A stretch of 64,000 nucleotides of DNA, from NCBI GenBank assembly GCA_010093685.1, contig MU006220.1:1209502-1273501 (forward strand), given 5' to 3'. How positions within the stretch are numbered: the stretch's first letter is position 1; each line of letters opens with the position of its first letter. Made by a program: the position numbers and the translations under genes. The stretch comes from Ophiobolus disseminans (lineage: Eukaryota > Ascomycota > Dothideomycetes > Pleosporales > Phaeosphaeriaceae). Under the pieces are notes generated by a model. It saw only the letters and a program-made list of their open reading frames with translations, ran no database searches and was not told where the DNA came from. Positions 55,180-64,000 of the stretch are shown piece by piece.

Positions 55180-56571
55180 TCAAAAGATGATCTGATTCTC
55201 ATTCGGCACAACGTCGGCGGGAACGTCGTCCAGGCTGACTGTCCATTCTGCATCGTCGTGCCAAACAGTCGGATAATGCGCTTCGTCCTCACCATTTCCA
55301 CTGCGGGGAAGAGTCAAGATCTCTGGTGTGCATATCTGCTGGAGGTGGCCTTCCTGCCAGCGATAAACTGCAAGCAAGGATTTAGTCGGCTTCATATCGT
55401 TGGCACGGGAAATAACGCCTTTCCAGCCAAACCACGACCAGTTCGGTATCTGCAGACAACAGTTTTGTCTTTGGTCGATCTCGAAGTTCTTGAAATCCCA
55501 TGGCGGCCGATCTACTGTCCATGCAAGATATTCGCCAAATCTGGAGTAAGGAACTCCCCAAAAGAACTCGTCTGGTATGGCTGCTGTAATCCCAGCAAAA
55601 GCGTCGATGATGTCGCTTTCGAATGTCAATTCGCGCCCCGTGTACTCGCCGATGAGATTATAGTAGTTGTGTATATCCAGAGTGCTCTTAGAATTGTCCA
55701 TATGGTAGCCCCAGGAGAAGAGCAAGTCCGGATGTTCGAAATCATGCTCTTCAAACCACTCAGCACAGTTGCAATACCACTCAAAATGGTTGTCAAGAAA
55801 GACCAGAGACCTTGGGGAGAGGTTTAGTTCTTGAGATGTCCATGCCCGGCTCGCCCATTTCGTGCCGCTCATTGGCCTTCCACTAGAACTACGGATGGGC
55901 GAGTGAGATGGCACTATGCCGTAACTTCCGACGTCTACAACGTCCTTCTCTGGTCGAGGTATTCAAAGCCCAGGAAGTCCATAATGAGCATCTTGTCCTG
56001 ATGCGGCAATGATGGTAACGAGTGCGCAGCCGTAGATGGTTGTCAATGCGGGCATCTGGGTAGCCTTGTGTTCGGGGGCATCCGAGATGATGCAGAGGCT
56101 ATCAACCCACAAGAGCCTTTCACCCAACCTGCGTGTCAGTGTAATGGCGTCCGTAATCGTCTGCGGCATTGTAGGATGCCCTCGGGGTCGGCAATAATCT
56201 TGCAGATTTCCCATAGTCAGAATGAAGTCCTTCGCTCCTCCGCCCCAGACATAACTCAATGCCAAATACTTCAGATTTGGCCGCTCTTCCTTGCTAACTG
56301 TGACAAGGCACATGTTGACAACATCGATAAGCCAGAGTGGCAGGCTTGCACTGACTAGAGTCTGCGGGCATTTAGGATGGCCTTCTAAACACATCTGTAG
56401 CCAAGAACTGAACAATGACTCGTCGTACAGCGCTGGTTTGTACCTCCCAAATAGTGTCGGATCACTATCGGAAGTGGACGATGGCGCAGCTAGGAGGCCT
56501 CATGCGTCTCGACTTCGCCTTTCGAGAAACAACTGAAACTCAACGAGTGTATTTCCCATCCTCTCCATCAT
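55180..56571 (-). pseudogene. HET-domain pseudogene with two in-frame TGA codons
   Basis: One frame of 464 codons from the tandem ATGs at 56571/56568 to 55180 carries TGA at codon 24 (56502-56500) and codon 203 (55965-55963). The frame between and after them is intact HET sequence: LFSSWLQMCLEGHPKCP, LALSYVWGGGAKDF, LLWVDSLCIISDAPEHKATQ, IIAASGQDAHYGLPG, then WASRAWTSQELNLSPRSLVF and, at the C-terminus, IPNWSWFGWKG. No GT-AG intron removes either stop. Each is one C-to-T change from a CGA codon. A start at the ATG at 56394 would bypass only the first. It is probably a recently dead allele, or a translation readthrough case. Confidence 0.85.
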
Positions 56572-57727
56572 CTCATATTGTATGGCAGGCTCTCCGAGCA
56601 GTCGTTGACCGTTCCAAATACACTCCGCTGCAGAAGGACGGAGCAATCGCCGTTCCAGCCTGGGCTAGCAGGTGGGCTCGATTGATCTCTTTCATAGAAT
56701 CGTTTGAACATCTTGGTAATAAGGTTGCAAAGTGGACAGCTTCACGTACGAGAAACAACAGCCTCCAAAGGGCCAAGTTTGACAGAGTATGAAGACCCAT
56801 ATTTGGTATAATCGCTTGCACTGACTTGGTAGTCTTGGAGCGTTGCATTAGCCCTGCGAAGATGGGTATTGGTTGCCAAGAGCATGGCATCTTTGTCGTA
56901 ACCCCAATTTTCGCTATATACGCCGGCAGGATCATGAAACTATAGGGAGGCGCTCGGCATGAAAAGAGAGAAGTCTATCTGCCGACAAACCTCGCAGAGC
57001 ACCGGGGCTGCAACCGGTGTCGTCATGATGAGGTATCTTTGGTGTATTTAGTTTTGCGAGGATACCCTACAGATCTAGAAGGAAAGATTGCACATAGTAG
57101 ACGTGCTCAGAGATGGGTGACTTGTAGAATGCTGCGTCGAAAGAAAGTGGCACATGATGATGCGGAGGGCCGCAGCCACCAGAATCCTTCGGCGATCCCG
57201 TCAAGCACGAGAATGCGAAATGTTACCGTCAAGGGCGTGTTTGTACTTGGAAAGTATCGAGACTGGATGCGATACCTGTTCGTCAGATGATTGTCGCAAT
57301 CGCGTGATGTTTCGGACAAAGTTGTTCTGAGATGGTGGATGTGGCTGTGCTGTGGCTGGTGGCAGAAGTAGCGGAAGCCGAGGCGGTGTCATAGCGGGTC
57401 GCGCGGCTTTCACATGAGCGCGCATGGTCCTTCACTGACTGTCACATGCAACGTGCTTAGCCAACCACAGCCTCTCCATGGGCGATGAGACACGGTCGGC
57501 GAGGGCTTAGAGCCATGTTCACAAGCATGGCTGAGTATGGATGACTCTCTCCTTCCTTTTCTTCTAGTTGAGCGTGCTTCACAAACGTACATTCCATACC
57601 TCGACCGTAAGCAGCGTCACGAGTGGTTGCCTTTCATGACGCAGGTTCATGTCAATGCAAACATATTCGGAGGCCGATAGCAACTGTCCGAGCTGGACCT
57701 GAAATCCAGAGAGTCGACACAAGCACC
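56572..57727. other. Intergenic, 1.15 kb
   Basis: 5' flanks of the HET pseudogene and the lipase-like gene. No credible ORF or repeat was seen. Confidence 0.5.
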
Positions 57728-60110
57728 ATGATAGACCACGTATTGGGCAGACCGTCGGTACAGTTCCGCAAGATACAGGTACTTGCTGTGGTGTCCTTTT
57801 GGTCCTTCTATCTCTACAGGCAAGTTAGAGCACAAATTTAGCAGCCGTAGCACGTGCTGACGAATGCACAGAGGCGATCGCCATGGTCCCCCCATCCTTC
57901 GCCGCATATCCAAGTTGCTCTCCAAAAAGCTCACCGCCTGGCAATCGATTCTGATAACGCTCATATACCTCTACATTGCACGTAACTTCGGCAAGCTCCT
58001 CGGCCTCGAATGCCCCGAACCACTCGCAAACCTATACTCGCGATCGTACTTTAGAGCGACATGGGTGACAACAGCGCTAGACGCGGGCTTCTGGTCCGCC
58101 ATGCGAATAAAGAGAAAGGGCATGAGGGACTTCCTAAGCATCGTGTTTAGCATATACTACATGATATGCGCGGAACAGGCGGACGAGAAAGTCAGAAAGA
58201 TCAGAGCCACGCTGACGGTGGATCACTTGCGTGTCGCATGGAACAAAGGCACGACACCATACTTGGGCGCATTGACCAATTTGATGCGCCCGAGACTGAT
58301 GTGGTATCCTCCACGCAAGATCAGAATCCCAAGGCCAAGCGGGAGCTCTTACACGGAGCCGGTCATTGGATGGCTATACTTTAATGGCCCGCTGAGTGCC
58401 CTCAAGAAGCATCACAAGGTTGTGTTGGATGTTCCTGGTGGTGGGTTTGTCGCTATGGATCCTAGGAATCACGATGACAAGCTCATGGGCTGGGCAGCGA
58501 AGAGTGGTCTACCAGTGCTGAGTTTAGACTACCGGAAAGCCCCGGAGTTTCCGTATCCATATGCGCTCAACGAGTGTTACGACGTGTATCATACCATTTT
58601 TGCATCGCGAGGAAGATGCATGGGGCTGTCAGGAGAGCAGGAGCCAAAGATCGTCGTGTCAGGAGACTCCGCCGGAGGCAATCTCGCTGTAGGCATGGTG
58701 CTCATGATACTTCAAAGTGGATCGACAGCAACAAGGAGATGGCAAGGCGAACATGCACTGCCGCCTCCAGCTGGGGTAGTACTGATCTACCCGGCGCTCG
58801 ACATGAACATCGGAAACTGGATGACTGATGACCAGATGGCTTTAATCCGCGACCGGAAAGTAAGGAAAACGAATCGACCTATCCTTAGACACAAAAGCGA
58901 TGACTATCGCCACCTTGCTCCCAACACACCTGGCGTCTCTGATAACTCAGATAGCGAGGAAGAAGGGTCCGGAAAGACGCCTCGTATGTCGGACGGCGCA
59001 CAGCCAACGAGCGAGCGCGTTCTCAAATCTCCCCAGACGATGATTAAGCTGTCAGCAGCGCACACGGGCAGAGACGGCGTATCTCTTCCGTCAATCGACA
59101 CAAACATCACGAACAATAGCCACATCTCCCAAACACCAGAACAGATGACCCCAGCCTCCAATGGCATGCCACCCACACCAAACGTAACGCAACCTCCAAC
59201 GCCAGGCGTACCACAACTAGCACCTCCAGTAACCGCCATCAAGACTCGACTAGCCATGTCGAGCATGATCTCTTACTTTAACGACCGCATCTTGACACCA
59301 GAGATGATGCGTGCCATGATCATTCTATACATTGGACCTCACCACCGTCCAGACTTCAGTACAGATTTCCTCCTTTCGCCACTGCTGGCTCCTGAGAGCC
59401 TTCTCGCTAAGTTTCCGCGAACGTGGATGTTGACAGGCGAGCGCGACCCGCTTGTTGATGACACAGTCATCTTTGCAGGCAGATTGCGACAAGCAAAACG
59501 TGCGGAATGGGTCACGGCAAAAGAGTTAGGACTCGACTGGGCACGTGGCACATTCCGAGAAGAGGACTGGGTAAATGTCGACTTGATACCAGGCATCTCT
59601 CACGGCTTTCTTCAATTCGTATCGGTCTTCCCAGAAGGCTGGAAATACATTCATCGCTGCGCAAAGTGGATGCAAGAAGCCTTCGAAGAGCGGGAAACAC
59701 GCGATGCATTCGATGAGTTTATGACGCCTATGCACACACCGCACCACAGCCGTAGGCGATCAGATTACTTTGGCTCAGGTGTGACGGCTGGACTTGCGGA
59801 AGCTGTTAGCGGCTTGGCCTCGCCGCAGAGAACTCGACACCACCAGCGCTCGGGCACTGCATCGAGCGCAGATGAAGACCGTCCGCTTGAGATGACGGTG
59901 CTCTCGAAGGGCAAGGCCAAGAGCCCACAGAAAGAAGAGTCAAGCGAGAAAGCAAGTGCTGGGCGTGCAAGAGGCAGGGGAAGAGTAAGGAAGAGTGATA
60001 GAGGGAGGAGAAAGAGCTTGGTTAGTCTAGCGAGTGAAGATGATCTGCTGGGAAGAAGGATGAAGGGTATGACTTCTGGACTTGGAGGTGATGGGGTACT
60101 GGATTTCTAA
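57728..60110 (+). CDS. Hormone-sensitive-lipase-like alpha/beta hydrolase, membrane-anchored, with a GC-AG intron
   Basis: Two exons, 57728-57819 and 57872-60110, give 776 residues. The 52-nt intron starts GCAAGT and ends ACAG. A GT donor nearby breaks the frame, so GC-AG splicing is needed. The N-terminus has membrane segments (IQVLAVVSFWSFYLY, then ILITLIYLYIA). The hydrolase domain has VVLDVPGGGFVAMDP, with Pro219 where the usual HGGG oxyanion motif has His, and GDSAGGN with the nucleophile Ser297. A 130-residue low-complexity insert follows (SDNSDSEEEG, TPNVTQPPTPGVPQ). The acid lies near TGERDPLVDD and the His is in ISHGFLQF. The tail is Arg/Lys/Ser-rich. The family includes steryl acetyl hydrolases and lipases; the substrate is unknown. 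Confidence 0.9.
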
Positions 60111-60273
60111 AGATATGCAAAGCATCCTTATTGTACAGAATATAAATAGCTTCAAAGCATTTCAAACTAAGGCATCTTGCTTCCCAGACGAATACTCCTC
60201 CTAGCCCATATCAAATGCTTACAAACAGCTTTGCGCCATTCTCCTCAATCCCCCTAATAACCACCCTAAAATA

Positions 60274-60573
60274 TCATCCCACCCCCTTATGCACTTCATC
60301 CAAGCCACATCCCCCCTCGCCCCTACTTCCCGACACCACCTGCTGCGCACCCACCTCCACCAGTACCCCTTCTTCCCTCTCGCTCCTCGCCTTCCTCCAA
60401 CAACACGGTGGACAATCGCCACAGATCTTGTATTTCCGCACCCATCTAAAGTACGGACACGCTACCCACTAAGCGCCGAATTTCTCGCCTGTTTCGCACG
60501 CTTCGGAGTATACGTCTGGGTCGATCCAGGGGTGGTTGCAGCCGAGGAAGAAGGAGTAGTATGCGATGCACAT
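60274..60573 (-). pseudogene. Short Cys-rich ORF interrupted by an in-frame TAG
   Basis: From the ATG at 60573 the frame reads MCIAYYSFFLGCNHPWIDP and continues 34 codons to TAG (60471-60469). After it the same frame runs on for 65 codons with CPYFRWVRKYKICGDCPPCC, ending at TGA 60274. The spaced Cys and WIDP recall small fungal proteins of unknown role that start MCI. A 45-nt GTATAC...CTTAG segment just before could be an in-frame intron that removes the stop, but it would also remove a conserved-looking part. It could be a decayed gene or a spliced small gene. Confidence 0.45.
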
Positions 60574-63070
60574 TTTTGGGGTGTGGTGATGGTGGTCGGG
60601 GGTGGCGGTCTGGTGCTTGGGGTTTGGGGTTTGGAGCGAGGTTGGTGGGTGATGGAGAGGTGGTGGTGTTGTCAAGTAGAAACTGCTTTGAGTGGACAGT
60701 GAATTTTGTCTTGGTTCATATGTTGGTGTTGGTGATTCAGGTCAAAGCCCCAGCTTTGACTGTTCTTATGTGTGTGACACCTATTGTCGAAGCTCAAGGC
60801 TGTTTGTGCGACCAGCGCAAGGCTCTATCGCTGCCTGATGTTGCTATGCGTCAACAATAAGTACATGTCGTTAGTAGTGCAACAATACCTCAAACCCAAT
60901 TATGAGCATGTGCTGTTGATACCTGGTCTTTGCATTATGTCTATTATTATACGTATTATGAAATGTGGTAGAAGGGAAATGGGTATATGCTGCCTGCCCA
61001 AACGCCGTCCGTGATCTGTACAGGTATTCCAATACATCCTTGCGTGCGCTTTTGACAAGTGCTTGCGCTGTTCGCGTTAAACGAAATGAAAGTCCACGTG
61101 CCGGTATTACTGCCTGAAAGCGGATATCGATCTTGGCCGTCATTGATCTTACAGTCTTCCCTGTTGTTACTCCGTGCTCCGCTGACGTTTGTGTTTTTGT
61201 ATGATGATGCGCGTCGTATATCGACGTAGTCCTGATCCCGCAATCTGCAGCGTGTATGATTCACTAAGGTCTCTTCGCTGTGCGGTCCCATGGCTTGCAC
61301 TCTCCACGTCGGTCTTTCTCCAAGTCGTGTTGCTCCTTTCAAATGCGCGTCCATGCTTGCACGAAGTTGTTGTGCTTGAGTTTATTTCACGACCTTCTTC
61401 CACATACATCCATTGCACATCCCTTGACTTCGATTCACCACCTTGTGCTCCCTTTGTGTTTCTGGACATGGGTGGCCCAGTCGCAGCTTCTCAGCCTCGT
61501 CACAGATACGTAATATTGGGCCATTGTTCGTTTGCGGTTGCGGTATCCAGTGGTTGCAAACATGTAGCGTATATATTATGTAGCACATGATCAGGGCGGA
61601 GACGTGTCTCGGGGTAGCTGATGCGTGGGTGGCTGTGAGGTAGCAAGCGATACTCAGGTCCGAGCCTGGAGCGAGGTCCGAAGGTTCCGTTTCGATGGTG
61701 ATCGGGCCGTATCGCGAGTCTCGTAGTGCTCGTCCGCTCGATTGTCTCAACCTTCGAAGAGAACGTTGATCTCGTCAGATGGTGTGGAAGGGGTGACGAC
61801 AATGCGCTACAATCTCCGCTCCTACGCTACAAACTACCACATCCACCTCTTTCTCCCGCGGTGGAATATATTTCGTTTAGAGCATGCCAACTACGAGTAG
61901 ATAGGTGTATCTGAGCCTGATGATTTGGATTGTGTATAGTAAGTCGCTCGCGATACAGGTATAATATCGCAACTTCGAATAATTATGGCGGTGGACTCGA
62001 GAAAAGCTGAAATGAGAAAAGTGGAAGGATCAAAGACAAAAAGAAAGAAGAAATGGTGCCCTGCCCGCCCACTTCTCAGTAAACTTTGAATCGTCTCTTG
62101 TTCCGCAAAAAGCAATTGCACAGGAACGCAAGTCCCCTTGTAGCACAGGGCACTCCTGATACCCACCCTTACCGCGGCGCTCCCTTTCTGCCAGCTACTC
62201 GTCATAACTTTGCGTAAGTTCCCATCGGAGCGGAGAAAGGAACTAAGGGATATTTGATGTTACCGAAGCCATAGACACACATCGTCAAATGTCAAACCAA
62301 GCCGGGGCCACCACCATCGTCATCTCGCGGCACAACACCATGACCGCCGACGCCCATCCCCACCTCAATCATTTCCCAACGACCAGTAAGAGTGGCACCG
62401 GACGTTCAAGCCGCCGCTGCCTGGAACGGAAGTGGGAGATGATGATGTGGGCGAAGGAGCATGGACGTGGGGATGGTGGCTGCCCCGGTAAGGGATGCCG
62501 AGTCGATCGACACTAGCCAAACTCAGTCCGAGAAAACTGGGCCTGCAGATTGGTTGCATTGCTCCCGCACCCACGCGCCATTGTGTTGGGTATCATGCGA
62601 ATTTCGAGCGCTCGTAATAGCAATTATGCATATGGGATTGGTGGTATCCAAATACCCACGCCGCAACGGTGCGTTGTTTCAGCCTCTCGCTCCTTGTGCG
62701 AAGCGTCGTCGTTGCTCCGGAGTGGATGTGCTGCAGCAACGTTCGGACATGCGTAGCATTCCGAGCCACCGGATTGCAGGATGCGAGAGCAAACTTTTCA
62801 TATTTAACAGAATGACCTAGTTGAACCATGGCTCACAGGCAGGCACATTTGACACCACTATAGCTTCGCTGACTGTCATGATCAAATTGTCGTCGTTGTG
62901 AATCGTACCTGTGGGGAATCACATATCAGCATAATGACAGCGCCCATGATTCGATCTTGGGAATTCGTACCAACGACCACCGCCCTGGATCAACTCACCC
63001 ACTCACACGCACACGGACCAACGCAAGCAAACTCTTACACTAGAATCTAAACTCTACGCGACAGTGTGCC
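60574..63070. other. Gene-poor 2.5-kb stretch
   Basis: Only short ORFs with no domain, overlapping on both strands. I found no RNA gene, repeat or transposon end. Confidence 0.5.
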
Positions 63071-63328
63071 ATGTCCAGCCACCAACAAAATCAGCACACC
63101 AACGACGCCAAAATGGCCGACGGCGCCAAACATCACGGCACATCCAAGTCGAAGCCACAAAAGCCAGACAGCAAACCAACAACAGAGGCGCGGCAGCCGG
63201 TCCCACTGCAATAGAAAGATCGCGAGATGGCTGATGATTTGTCGAAGCTCATGGTCGGTGGTACGGGGTCCGAACATAAAAGTCAGGCGGAAGCGAAAGG
63301 GGGCGATGTCGAAATGAGGGATCGCTAA
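63071..63328 (+). pseudogene. Short hydrophilic ORF interrupted by an in-frame TAG
   Basis: From the ATG at 63071 there are 47 codons (MSSHQQNQHTNDAKMADGAK..., Lys/Pro/Thr-rich) to TAG at 63212-63214. The same frame then continues 37 codons (EMADDLSKLMVGGTGSE, then GGDVEMRDR) to TAA at 63328. Both halves have similar low-complexity composition, which suggests one small gene of 85 codons with a CAG-to-TAG change. No domain is recognised. It may instead be two unrelated short ORFs. Confidence 0.35.
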
Positions 63329-64000
63329 GGCGCGGGTGGCGCGGCGCGCCTGATGTGGTATCTGTTGGACATGAGGCTATTCATGGAAGCAAAGCGGGGA
63401 GACTTTGTGGATGATGATGTTCGTGGTTATTCACTCGAACGTGTTTACGCCTAGACTTGACAGGGTTGTGCGAAGTAACTTGTCACGACCAAGGGATCCT
63501 ACAATCAACACAACCTCGTGACTAGCTTCACAACATTATACAAGCAAGCTTCTAATGAACTTCGTAGGCCTGTTCACGATTGCCGAACAGCACTACAAAC
63601 CTATGGAATATGGCGGTGGTGTGTCGCACACACCTTACGATGACTGCAACGCAGTGACAGCTGTCCTATGGCTGTACCAATCGTTATGACTCCAAGAATC
63701 CGTGCACGTTCTACCCTTTACATGCGGCGTAAAACTCCAAGTGTCGAGCAAGAGCGCAGCGGAGGTCAACCTTGCGACTCCATCGCCGCATGCGAAGACA
63801 TCCAGCTACAACTACGTCTTTCGACGAGTGTACCTCTGCGGTCATCCGGAAGAGATCATTTGAGTATCACCTCTTACCAAGCCTAGACGTGTGATGCATA
63901 CTTCGGTGTCGCTCGGCGACTTTCCAGGACACGGCAAGAGTGAGCAGGCTCACTCAGAGCGATGCGCCGAGCAGCAATGCGACGAAGATCGAAGTGTCGA
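63329..64000. other. Right edge of the window
   Basis: About 670 bp with no recognised feature. A gene may begin beyond the edge. Confidence 0.4.

Noticed and set aside
54943..55827. 294-codon plus-strand ORF
   Set aside because: Antisense shadow of the HET pseudogene, whose minus-strand frame has clear HET motifs.

Overview
The window looks like a chromosome segment of a filamentous ascomycete (Pezizomycotina; a Dothideomycete is plausible but unproven). The basis is short 44-110 nt introns with GTRNGY donors and CTNAC-like branch points, three HET-domain loci, and fungal families such as KRE6, CHS5, CRY-DASH, DUF1996 and a fungal wax-synthase-like enzyme. Gene order is mixed-strand, one gene per promoter, with no operons and no convincing biosynthetic cluster. 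All exon joins were derived by hand from splice signals, reading phase and remembered family motifs; no database search was run.

Layout. 0.7-11 kb: KRE6/SKN1 beta-glucan synthesis protein, a GFA-fold protein, a degenerate J-domain protein (minus), POP1 of RNase P/MRP, and an Sgf11-type zinc-finger protein. 11.2 kb: an intron-containing tRNA-Val(AAC). 11.7-18.4 kb: SEC31 of the COPII coat (minus), divergent from a PPIE-like RRM protein, then a small mitochondrial-type membrane protein (minus) divergent from cytochrome c oxidase subunit VIb. 18.9-27 kb: a two-FAS1 secreted protein (minus), glutamate decarboxylase, CRY-DASH, and a small secreted protein (minus). 28-34 kb: a HET-domain protein, a wax-synthase-like acyltransferase (minus) and CHS5 of exomer (minus). 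34-42.5 kb: a CocE/NonD hydrolase, an MDR dehydrogenase, a small cupin (minus), a NIPA-type transporter (minus) and V-ATPase subunit E. 43-46.6 kb: a HET protein with a long RS-like N-terminus. 46.6-49.3 kb: a gene-poor stretch with a diverged direct repeat. 49.3-53.3 kb: an MFS transporter and a DUF1996 protein (minus). 55-64 kb: a HET pseudogene with two in-frame TGA codons, a long hormone-sensitive-lipase-like protein with a GC-AG intron, and two short ORFs each broken by one TAG.

Most genes are housekeeping: wall glucan and chitin delivery, secretion, RNA processing, respiration and vacuolar acidification. The accessory layer is the HET loci, the secreted proteins and the decayed right end. 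The most unusual signals are in gene structure: an apparent 3-nt microexon in the COX6B/COX12 gene, 16- and 13-nt microexons in its divergent neighbour, a stop-free 57-nt intron in the zinc-finger gene, and a frameshift in the NIPA gene that a 4-nt donor shift would compensate.
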